Below are positions 49,982-57,560 of a DNA stretch of 64,000 nucleotides, piece by piece; the stretch's first letter is position 1; each line of letters opens with the position of its first letter. Both the position numbers and the translations under genes were made by a program. Origin of the DNA: JBEKTY01 sp049515555 (GTDB lineage: Bacteria > Planctomycetota > Planctomycetia > Pirellulales > Thermoguttaceae); contig JBEKTY010000060.1 of the NCBI GenBank assembly GCA_049515555.1, positions 14,152 to 78,151 on the forward strand. The letters are read 5' to 3'. Under the pieces are notes generated by a model. That model worked only from the letters and a program-made list of their open reading frames with translations. It was not told the origin of the DNA and did not search any database.

Positions 49982-52789
49982 TCAATCGTCGTCGTTGCTG
50001 CTGACGGCCCACGCCGGATACGGATCGGCGGGTCCGCGCATGGCTCGCCACAAGATGCGGTTGAGCTTATCTTCGGGGGCCCGATCAGCCTGGTCGAAGT
50101 TGAATTGCTCGGAAGCCAGGGCATCCGCCCGCAATTGCGGATGGGCGATGGCGTGCGGCTCGGGGTTCATCTGGTCCAGCGGCACGTTGCTCTCCAGCGA
50201 GTCGAAGGCAGTGAAATCGGGCGTCTCCGTGAAACAGTCGAACATCGGGCGGGCCGCGGCGTCGAACTGATTCAGGGGCTTCAATCCCAAGATCTGCTCG
50301 ATCGTGCGCAGGATGCTCACCGTGCTGTAATGCGTGCTGATCACCACATTGCGCCGCACAAAGGGGCTGACGACGTAGGCCGTTGTACGGTAGCCGCTGA
50401 CGTGGTCCCAGCCGTCCTGCGGGTCGTCTTCGATGGCCACCACGGCCATCTCCTTCCAGAACCGCGAATGGCTCAGTCCTTCCACCAGGCGGCCGAAGGC
50501 CCGATCGTTGTCGGCCGCCATCGCCGCGGGCGTGGGGCAACGGGGCTTCGTCCCACTGGTATGGTCGTTGGGCAGACAGATCAACACCAGGGCGGGGAAC
50601 TGGCCGCGGGCTTCAAAATCGCGCAGCTCCTCGAGAATTACGTCGGCCCGGTACTGGTCCGGAACGTCCAGGCACCAGCCTACGTAGTGCGCCGGTGAAA
50701 CACTCCGCAAGGTGGGGATCATCGCCCGGCACTCGAAAATGACGTCGTCGCGGGTCTTCTGCCAGGCCGCGTAGCAGGCCCGGAAATCGGGCTTGGTCTT
50801 CTTGTCGCCGTTGCGCCAGCGGACGGCCGGGCCGGTGAACTCGCCGTAGTTGCGCAGGCTTACGTGCTGGGCGAAGGCGCGGTCCCAGATGAAGCCGGCC
50901 GGCGACCAGGCCAAGGCATCCGACTCATCCTTGCCCATGCCGTCGGGATAGCTCCGCGGAAAGTTGGCGAATGATCTTTCCAGGTAATCGTTGGCCAACG
51001 CCGACGTGCTCCACTGATGCCCGTCGGCACTGAGGATCGCGGCGCAGTAGGTATTGTCCAACAGCACGAATTCACCGGCCAGCTTGTGCTGATTGGGTGT
51101 GATCCGCCGGCCGAACACGCACAACGCCGGATCGCCGTTGGCCTGCGGCAAGTCGCCCAACACCTGGTCGTACGTGCGATTTTCCTTAATGACGTAAACG
51201 ACGTGCCGGATGCGGCTGGGCTCGCCGATCCGCTCGGGGATGGCCCGCGGGGGTTGGTCCGGCCGCGGCGGTTGCAGCGCTTCGTCGATCTGCCGCTGGC
51301 GGAGATTGTTCCACACGCTTTGCGACAGGCGCGGCAAGTCCGTAGCCGGCGGCAAGGGGACCAGCGACAGCGATCCTTGATATTTGTGCGAGTTGTAGCC
51401 CGACTTGCCCTTCAAGTCTTTCCTGGTAATCAAGGCCGGCTGGGACTGGAGCCCCTTTATGTTGGCGACGCACAGTTGCCGGCGGCCGGCGTCGAAGGCG
51501 ATGGCCCCCGGAAACCAACCGACGGGGATAAGTCCCGCCAACTTCGCGTGCCGCTGGCGGGGACTGTCCCGATTTTCGTCCCGGGGACTGTCCCGATTTT
51601 CGTCCGACGAAAATGGGACTGTCCCCTTCAATGGGACTGTCCCCTTCGGCAGCTCCGGATTGAACTCGATCACGGCGACGGCGTTCTGCGTGCCATTGGC
51701 CACATAGAGCGTGCGGCCGTCGGGCGTGAAGGCCAGGGCGTTGGGCGTGGCGCCCAGCAGCTCGCTGGGTTTGGGCTTGGCCCAAATGGTCTCCACAACC
51801 CGATCCGTCGCCGTGTCGATCACGCTCAGATTATCGCTGCCGGCGTTGGCGCAAACCACGAACTTACTGTCAGGCGAAAGGGCCAGAGCGGAGGCATGCA
51901 GATGAGTAAGAATCTCGGTCTGGTGGCCGGAGGCCAGGTCGATGCTCGTTACGCTTCCCTCGCTGGCGATGTGCCGCAGCGGATCGACGCGGACCAGCAT
52001 TCCGCGGCCGGCGGGCCCCGTGAGATCGTCGGCCCCCGGACGCCGTCCGCCCCAGTTGGAAACGTACGCTTTCCCATTCACCAGCAGCACGTCGAACGGC
52101 GCCACGCCGACGTCGAACCGTCGCAGTTGGCGGCCCGACGCGAGGTCCAGCTCCACGAGCGTGTTGGACATGTTGCCAACGACGAAAAGCTGCCGGCCGT
52201 CGGCCGATAGGGCCAGTCCGGCGGGAATCTCGGCTTTTCGGCGCGGCGCATTGGCCGGCGGCAGGCCGATCGTCCCTTGGCCGGAGACCCGGCCTTCCTC
52301 GTCGACGCCAAACACCTTGACATCGCCTTCGACGTTGCTCAGGTAGATCTGCCGCCCATCGGGTGCGAAGATCAGGCCCGTGTAGCTCAACTGGCCCTTG
52401 GTGTCCGCTTCCAGGAACTGGGCCGAAACGGCCGCCGCCGACTCGGCGAGTCGCTGGCGGGGCAGCGGCACGCGCTGCCGCACCGCGCCTGTGCCGGGGT
52501 CGAGAATCACCAGCTCGTTGGTCTTGCCGGAAACGGCCAGCAGCCGGCCGTCCGGCGAAAGGGCCAAAGCCTGCGGGCGCATGCCGGGCAGCTCGACCTG
52601 GCGGCCCAGCGGCGTCAGGGTTTGCGGCAGCGGCAGCACGACCCGGCCCGCATGCCGCCCCACCGTTTCGCGCCCGTCCAGGCCGCTCTCCTCCTCCGCC
52701 CATACGGCGACTGAGACAATCGAACCAGCCGCAGCCAGGGCCAAGGCCAACGTCAAAAGCGAAAGACACCGTTTCACAACCGCCTCCAT
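49982..52789 (-). CDS. Exported YVTN-type beta-propeller fused to a phosphoesterase domain
   Basis: 935 residues from the ATG at 52789; a GTG at 52777 has a better-placed GGAGG and gives M-K-R-C-L-S-L-L-T-L-A-L as signal, so the start may be 12 bp later. Residues ~60-470 are YVTN/Lp_LpqB-like propeller blades (QALALSPDGRLLAVSGKTNE, LALSADGRQLFVVGNMSNTL, ALAFTPDGRTLYVANGTQNA). From ~540 the phosphoesterase family (phospholipase-C-like) starts at RHVVYVIKENRTYDQVLGDL, with metal-site candidates in FVLLDNTYCAAILSADGHQW, CLPNDHTSG and VAIEDDPQDGWDHVSGYRT. This fusion is widespread in bacteria and thought to act on phosphate esters outside the cytoplasm. Residues ~382-411 are an in-frame repeat insertion between blades. 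Confidence 0.88.
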   Translation of the reverse strand: MEAVVKRCLSLLTLALALAAAGSIVSVAVWAEEESGLDGRETVGRHAGRVVLPLPQTLTPLGRQVELPGMRPQALALSPDGRLLAVSGKTNELVILDPGTGAVRQRVPLPRQRLAESAAAVSAQFLEADTKGQLSYTGLIFAPDGRQIYLSNVEGDVKVFGVDEEGRVSGQGTIGLPPANAPRRKAEIPAGLALSADGRQLFVVGNMSNTLVELDLASGRQLRRFDVGVAPFDVLLVNGKAYVSNWGGRRPGADDLTGPAGRGMLVRVDPLRHIASEGSVTSIDLASGHQTEILTHLHASALALSPDSKFVVCANAGSDNLSVIDTATDRVVETIWAKPKPSELLGATPNALAFTPDGRTLYVANGTQNAVAVIEFNPELPKGTVPLKGTVPFSSDENRDSPRDENRDSPRQRHAKLAGLIPVGWFPGAIAFDAGRRQLCVANIKGLQSQPALITRKDLKGKSGYNSHKYQGSLSLVPLPPATDLPRLSQSVWNNLRQRQIDEALQPPRPDQPPRAIPERIGEPSRIRHVVYVIKENRTYDQVLGDLPQANGDPALCVFGRRITPNQHKLAGEFVLLDNTYCAAILSADGHQWSTSALANDYLERSFANFPRSYPDGMGKDESDALAWSPAGFIWDRAFAQHVSLRNYGEFTGPAVRWRNGDKKTKPDFRACYAAWQKTRDDVIFECRAMIPTLRSVSPAHYVGWCLDVPDQYRADVILEELRDFEARGQFPALVLICLPNDHTSGTKPRCPTPAAMAADNDRAFGRLVEGLSHSRFWKEMAVVAIEDDPQDGWDHVSGYRTTAYVVSPFVRRNVVISTHYSTVSILRTIEQILGLKPLNQFDAAARPMFDCFTETPDFTAFDSLESNVPLDQMNPEPHAIAHPQLRADALASEQFNFDQADRAPEDKLNRILWRAMRGPADPYPAWAVSSNDDD
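51558..51646. repeat. Family E repeat inside a coding sequence (GGGACTGTCCC)
   Basis: Two perfect tandem 24-bp units starting CGGGGACTGTCCCGATTTTC (51558-51581, 51582-51605) are followed by an inverted partial copy and a further TGGGACTGTCCCCTT. Being 24 bp, each unit adds exactly eight codons (DENRDSPR twice), so the propeller-phosphoesterase frame survives. Confidence 0.9.
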
Positions 52790-52868
52790 GAGAGTGAGTC
52801 TCCGAAGTCCCCCGCACCGCCTGATTCTACTCCTGTGGCGCCGGGGCATCAAATCCCGCAGCTTCACC

Positions 52869-52922
52869 GTATTCATCTCGCTCCGCGAGATGACCTATCA
52901 TCTCGCGGAGCGAGATGAATAC
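52869..52922. repeat. Family C nested palindrome
   Basis: GTATTCATCTCGCTCCGCGA... and its reverse complement around a 6-base loop (ACCTAT region). Each arm is a hairpin with TCC or GGA loop. Confidence 0.93.
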
Positions 52923-52931
52923 ATTAACCTT

Positions 52932-52959
52932 GGTGGGACTGCGCCGGGCTTGTCCCACC
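52932..52959. repeat. Family I small palindrome
   Basis: GGTGGGAC - TGCGCCGGGCTT - GTCCCACC, an 8-bp stem immediately after the family C element. Confidence 0.75.
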
Positions 52960-53179
52960 CTACGAGTTTCCGACCCTCCGCAACAGCAGCCAATTCTACC
53001 CCTGTGGCGCCGGGGCATCAAACCCCATAGCTTCTTGACGGAGAACGAGCACGGAGTCGAAACGGGAACAAATCCTTGAATTCACCGGCATTCATGTTAC
53101 GATAAGGGGCGTTTCGCACGATCGTATCGCTCTGCATCCTACGCCCTGCCCCCAAAATATCCAGGCGGTTCTTGCGCCT

Positions 53180-54022
53180 ATGAACATGCGGAATCAATTC
53201 CAGTTGGCAACTGGCGCGTGTAACGATGCGGTTGCATTTATGGGCCGGGAACTGCGCAAGGCCCGCCCCGGTGTCTGCCTGCTGGCCGGGTTGGGCATGC
53301 TGTCGGCTCTGTCGGGTTGCGGACCGGGCCGGGCCGAGATCCGAACCGGCGATCGCGCGCAGCAGGCATATCACTGTCAGTTCACGGATGAACCGATGAA
53401 GATCGATGGCCTTCTGGATGAACCGGCATGGGCCAAGGCAAAAGTCCTGCACTTTGTCGTTCCGGAGACCCTCCAGGACCCCCTCTCCAAGACCGAGGCC
53501 AGGATCCTGTATGATCGCGATTATCTGTACGTGGGCATCAAGGCTTATGACCAGGATATCTGGAGTTTGCTTACCGAGAGAGACAGTCAGACCTGCCTCG
53601 AAGACTGCCTGGAGATTTTCTTCAAGACCGATCCGGACGGCGACCCGTACTACGATTTTGAAATCAACGCCCTGGGCACGGTCTTTGATGCCTTCATCGC
53701 GAAGAGAAATGCCGCCGGCAATATGAAGCGCTGGACCGCCTGGAATTGCGAAGGACTGAAAACCGCCATCGTCATCAAGGGCACGCTCAATAACTGGCAC
53801 GATAAGGATGAATACTGGACCTTGGAGGCGGCGATTCCCTTTAAGGCTTTGCCCACTCTGGCGGGCAAAGCTCCGGCGAAGGGCGCCCGCTGGCTCTTTC
53901 ACCTTGCCCGCTACGACTATTCGGTCTACCTGCCCAAAGGCGTGGAGCTCTCCTCTTGTGCCCGGCTCTCCAAAGTCGATTTCCATTTTTCCGAAGACTG
54001 GCTGCCGCTGGTCTTCGAATAG
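53180..54022 (+). CDS. CBM9-like lipoprotein
   Basis: 280 residues as drawn. A lipobox is present (LSALSGC, Cys at residue 47), so the mature protein should be lipid-anchored. Starting instead at the in-frame ATG 53240 gives a normal 27-residue lipoprotein signal (MGRELRKARPGVCLLAGLG); neither start has a clear Shine-Dalgarno. The mature part is a single carbohydrate-binding family 9-like domain: MKIDGLLDEPAWAKAKVLHF, ARILYDRDYLYVGIKAYDQD, DCLEIFFKTDPDGDPYYDFE, EYWTLEAAIPFKAL and the C-terminal W-x-x-L. CBM9 domains bind reducing ends of glycans. It is divergent from the propeller-phosphoesterase. Its base composition is somewhat less GC-rich than its neighbours. Confidence 0.85.
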   Translation: MNMRNQFQLATGACNDAVAFMGRELRKARPGVCLLAGLGMLSALSGCGPGRAEIRTGDRAQQAYHCQFTDEPMKIDGLLDEPAWAKAKVLHFVVPETLQDPLSKTEARILYDRDYLYVGIKAYDQDIWSLLTERDSQTCLEDCLEIFFKTDPDGDPYYDFEINALGTVFDAFIAKRNAAGNMKRWTAWNCEGLKTAIVIKGTLNNWHDKDEYWTLEAAIPFKALPTLAGKAPAKGARWLFHLARYDYSVYLPKGVELSSCARLSKVDFHFSEDWLPLVFE

Positions 54023-54083
54023 GCCCAGGGAGGCGCCGCGGGAAACCTCTTGGGCGCCGGGCATCGTTTGAAACCGAAACTAA

Positions 54084-54113
54084 CGTACTCATCTCGCTGG
54101 AGCGAGATGAATA
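54084..54113. repeat. Family C half-element
   Basis: A single short hairpin GTACTCATCTCGCT-GG-AGCGAGATGAATAC. It matches the outer parts of the family C palindrome with the middle missing, as if the nested centre had been deleted. Between convergent genes. Confidence 0.85.
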
Positions 54114-54161
54114 CAGTCCGAAGCCGCTTGCGGCTTCGCAATCACTCGTCCGCAACAGGAA

Positions 54162-57100
54162 CTACTTGCGCTCCGCCCCCGAACCGGCTCCTCGGGTCAC
54201 GTCCCAGCCGAGGTGGCGGCAGAGGTCGGCCAGCGTCGCGTCCAAGTCGCCGGCCGCGATCCCGGCCTCTTTCGCCACCCGCTCAGTGTGGTCCCGCGGA
54301 ACCGGCTGGAGCGGATCGAGGTAGGGAGGCCATCCGTCCAGGCCTTTCGTCGGTAGAATCCGGCCGAACTTCGAGTGCATCCGGCCGAGGGCGAAAAAGG
54401 CCTCGCCACGTGGTGACGCGTCCGCGTCCTCTCGTGCTCGCGACCGAAGGAAGTCCCGCGTGGACTCGTCCGGCCACGTCGACGCCAACACGTGCAGCGC
54501 AACGAAGCGGGGGCCGGCGTCCTCGTCCCGGACGCCGCAGGCATGGAGCAGTTCCCGCGTGGACTCGTCAGGCCACCTTAACGCCAACACCCACAACGCG
54601 GCGCGGCGGACTGCTTCGCTCTGGTCCTGGACGGCGCGGGTGCGGAGCAGTTCGCGCGTGGACTCGTCAGGCCAGTACTTCGCAAGCGCCTCGCACGCGC
54701 CGTATCGGACAGCCCAATGGCTACCGATGGCGCACTCAGTAACCCTCTTTCGATCGCCGGTGACAACGGCTACGAACTTTGGCCAGTTCCGACTACAATA
54801 ATATGGATATTCGTCGAGTGCCACGGCGACCGGAAAGACGACGCGAGAACGTCCCGGCCAGCGCTCGCCGATCTCGCTGGCAGCACCCTCGATCTCTTCG
54901 ATGAAGTCCCGCTCGGGCGCTTTGCCCGACACGAAGATGCCGACAACCCGTGAAAGGAGCACAACGGCCGCCTCTTTGATCCGGCCGGGATTCCTCAGTT
55001 CGCTCATACAGTAAATTGCCAGCGGCAGTTCCGGAATCGGCGCGCGGCCGTCCCACTTGTCCAAATCCGTCCGCGCGGCCAGGCGCTCGACGATCTGGCC
55101 GACGAGCTGCTCGTTGATCTGGCCCGCGATCAGCCGCAGCACCTCGCGCCAGTCTTCATCGCGGCAGTGGGCGTCGAACAGGGCGAGCAAATCCGCCTCG
55201 CTCAGCGTCCGATCGTCCTTGAACCGCGCCACGTACTCCGCCGCGGTGAGGAACTCCAGGAACGTGCGGTGCACGAAGCCGTAAAGCCGCGGGCCGCGCA
55301 GGCAGAGGATGTAGTTCCGCTCGCGCAACTGCTGGATCATCCGCCGGGCCGACTTGATGGCCTCGAACCCGGGCTGCTTGAACCGCTCGCCGAACCAACG
55401 GGCGACTTCGGCCTCCAGGTTGGTTTCGTGGATGGCGTTGGCGGCCAGCGAGCCGGCACGCCTCTGGGCCGACTTGGCAACCGGCCGCTCGGCCCGGCCC
55501 GTCTGCATCCGCATGGCCACCCGCCGCAGCAGTTCCTTCTTGTCGTCCAGCCGCAGGTAATCGGTCTCGCTCAGCGTCAGGTTCCGGTTGGCGTCCCAGT
55601 GGTGGCAGAGCACGTTGACCGCCGCCTCGTAGAACGCCGCCCGCTCGCGCGGCAGCTCCTGCTCGCGGGCCAAGAGGGCCATGATCGTCAGCAGCATGGG
55701 GTTGCCGGCCAGGAGCAGGATCGGCCGCGAGCGGCGGACGCTGGACAAGACCCGCTCGATCCGCTGCTCGGCCAACTGCGGCCGCTGCGGAAAGGTGAGC
55801 GCGAACCAGCCCCGCGTGAAGGCCTCGATCTGCCCCTGGTCGAGGTCCTGGAGGGCGAAGTGCCGGAACCCGGCCTGGCGGAGCGTCGCGTCGCGATAGC
55901 CCACCGGCCGCGATGTGACCACGATCCGCGCCTGCGGATAGCGCTGGGCGAAGCCGGCGATCTCGTGCATGACCTTCTCGCGGTCGGCCCGGTCGAAGAT
56001 CTCGTCCAGCCCGTCGAACAGCACCAGCGACGGCCCGCCTTGCAGCGTCCGGTCGAGCCACTGGTCGTCGAGGAAATACTGCTCGGTACGGCCCAGATAC
56101 AGGGCGAAGTCGAGGAACGATTTGACGCTGGCGTCGTGGACCCGCGTGGCGTGGAAATCCCTCAGCTCGATCAAAAGCGGGAACGTGCGGCGCTCGCTGA
56201 ACCGCACCGTCCAGGGGAGCGGCAGACCCGATTGCGGGTCGCAGGGCGGCTCCAGCAGGCCCAAGAGCAGATAGCGCAGCAGGGTCGACTTGCCTGAGCC
56301 GGGCTCGCCCACCAGCATCACCCGCCGGTTGGCTTCCTCGGCGATCACCTCCAGCACCGGCCGCGGCGACTGGCTGACGTAGGCGGCGGCCAGCGCCTCG
56401 CGCTGGTCCGCGGCCAGCTCCCGCCGCTGGTCGTCCGTAAGATCGTCCAGGTCGGTGATTCCCTTTGCGTGCAGCCGGCGCTCGAAATCCTTGGGCAGCT
56501 CGACGGCCGGCGGGTTCTCTTTCACCCGCTGCGGCACGAAGACGTCGCGGATGACGATCTGGCCCGGATCGCCGGCATAGGCCGGCATGAGGTTGGCCAG
56601 ATCGACCGGCGCGTATTTGGTCCGCATACGGAGGGCGTACTTGTCCTGCCGCACCTCGGGCCGCACGCCGCCGTCGCGCTCCAGCAGCTCGCGGATGCGG
56701 TCCAGGTTCTGGGCGTTGAGCACTTCCCGCATCGGCTCGTTGATGAAGGCCCGCTTCGTCGCCTGCCGGCGGAAGGCCAGGGCCACGTCGGTCCACAGAT
56801 CGCCGGGAAGCTCGAGGCAGCCCAGCTCGCTCCACCGCCGGGCCAGCACGCCGGCCACCGGCCGTTGCGGATCGAGCGGATCCTTGAGCGCCCCGAGCAG
56901 CTCCTCGGCCACGGCCTCGTCGCGGGCGAACGCCCGGATCGAGTCGGCGAACACCTTGAGCTCCTCGTTCGAGAGGCCGCACGCCGAGATGTTCTTGAGC
57001 AGCATCTCCAGGCACACGGTCAAGGCGTCTTGCAGGGCCGCCTCGTAGGCCAGCTCCAAGCCGCTCGGCCGGCCGACCGTCCCCAACCAGCCGAACAGCA

Positions 57101-57206
57101 GCTTGAGCCGGTCCTTCAGGAAATCCTTGCAGGCATCCCTGAGCAGCTCCTCGCCCAGTTTTCCCAACACCAGCAGCAGCAGCGGAGTGGTCACAGGATC
57201 GAGCAT
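54162..57206 (-). CDS. NACHT-type STAND NTPase with C-terminal HEAT-like repeats (putative defence protein)
   Basis: 1014 residues; GGAG lies 10 bp before the ATG at 57206. Residues 1-~180 are helical, starting MLDPVTTPLLLLVLGKLGEE, like the N-terminal helical domains of bacterial NACHT proteins. The NTPase has Walker A GEPGSGKST (~300-308), Walker B SLVLFDGLDEI (~393-403, the LDEI form typical of NACHT), a sensor RIVVTSRPVGY, and the winged-helix region LLAGNPMLLTIMALLAREQE. After ~560 comes FVHRTFLEFLTAAEYV, usual in NACHT proteins. Residues ~855-965 hold three near-identical repeats containing WPDESTRELL / WPDESTRDFL, HEAT-like. No effector domain is obvious, so the N-terminal part may be the effector or adaptor. 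Family relatives (bNACHT) protect against phages. No companion gene is evident. Confidence 0.85.
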   Translation of the reverse strand: MLDPVTTPLLLLVLGKLGEELLRDACKDFLKDRLKLLFGWLGTVGRPSGLELAYEAALQDALTVCLEMLLKNISACGLSNEELKVFADSIRAFARDEAVAEELLGALKDPLDPQRPVAGVLARRWSELGCLELPGDLWTDVALAFRRQATKRAFINEPMREVLNAQNLDRIRELLERDGGVRPEVRQDKYALRMRTKYAPVDLANLMPAYAGDPGQIVIRDVFVPQRVKENPPAVELPKDFERRLHAKGITDLDDLTDDQRRELAADQREALAAAYVSQSPRPVLEVIAEEANRRVMLVGEPGSGKSTLLRYLLLGLLEPPCDPQSGLPLPWTVRFSERRTFPLLIELRDFHATRVHDASVKSFLDFALYLGRTEQYFLDDQWLDRTLQGGPSLVLFDGLDEIFDRADREKVMHEIAGFAQRYPQARIVVTSRPVGYRDATLRQAGFRHFALQDLDQGQIEAFTRGWFALTFPQRPQLAEQRIERVLSSVRRSRPILLLAGNPMLLTIMALLAREQELPRERAAFYEAAVNVLCHHWDANRNLTLSETDYLRLDDKKELLRRVAMRMQTGRAERPVAKSAQRRAGSLAANAIHETNLEAEVARWFGERFKQPGFEAIKSARRMIQQLRERNYILCLRGPRLYGFVHRTFLEFLTAAEYVARFKDDRTLSEADLLALFDAHCRDEDWREVLRLIAGQINEQLVGQIVERLAARTDLDKWDGRAPIPELPLAIYCMSELRNPGRIKEAAVVLLSRVVGIFVSGKAPERDFIEEIEGAASEIGERWPGRSRVVFPVAVALDEYPYYCSRNWPKFVAVVTGDRKRVTECAIGSHWAVRYGACEALAKYWPDESTRELLRTRAVQDQSEAVRRAALWVLALRWPDESTRELLHACGVRDEDAGPRFVALHVLASTWPDESTRDFLRSRAREDADASPRGEAFFALGRMHSKFGRILPTKGLDGWPPYLDPLQPVPRDHTERVAKEAGIAAGDLDATLADLCRHLGWDVTRGAGSGAERK

Positions 57207-57560
57207 GACCGGCGGACTCCTTCGGCGCGAGAAGGCAGGGCGGCGTTCCTGGCACCGTAATTATGGCCGATCCGTAGCGCGCCGGCTAGTGTGCCGTCCA
57301 TCCTCGATTGACGGGCGCCACGGCCACGTTGCCTGTGACTCCTTGACGGAGAAGTGGTACGGAGTTATTCAGGCCATTGGGCTGGCCGGCACGGTCAGCA
57401 GGAGCTTGGGCGCGGCCCACAGCACGGTCAGGTCCACGCCTGCGGCCGGGGCGGTGGTCGGCGCGGGCGCGGCGACGGTCTGTCGGGCGACCACCCGTCC
57501 GGCTGTTGGTGCCGGAGGGCCTGCCATACGCGCTGTCGAGGAGTGGTTAGCGTCATCGTG
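57207..57560. other. Intergenic region with an orphan reading frame
   Basis: 354 bp between two minus-strand genes. The only sign of coding is the short frame at 57369-57527; no repeat of the families seen elsewhere is present. The promoter of the NACHT gene should be in 57207-57360. Confidence 0.5.
57369..57527 (-). CDS. Possible 52-residue ORF or gene remnant
   Basis: Reads MAGPPAPTAGRVVARQTVAA ... VLWAAPKLLLTVPASPMA. Codon third positions are as GC-rich as in real genes here, and the frame is open ~11 codons further upstream, but there is no ribosome-binding site and no recognisable family. It may be the eroded 3' end of a lost gene. A competing plus-strand frame (57354-57569) looks less gene-like. 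Confidence 0.25.
   Translation of the reverse strand: MAGPPAPTAGRVVARQTVAAPAPTTAPAAGVDLTVLWAAPKLLLTVPASPMA

Larger units (their letters stand above)
52790..53179. other. Divergent intergenic region with duplication and two palindromes
   Basis: About 390 bp. A 42-bp direct repeat (52824-52865 and 52993-53034, about 38 matches, containing CTGTGGCGCCGGGGCATCAA) flanks a block with the palindromes at 52869-52922 and 52932-52959. No gene is seen; promoters for both neighbours must be here. Confidence 0.7.

Noticed and set aside
53018..54064. Minus-strand 348-codon frame opposite the CBM9 lipoprotein
   Set aside because: The plus-strand frame has a lipobox and CBM9 motifs; the minus frame has none.
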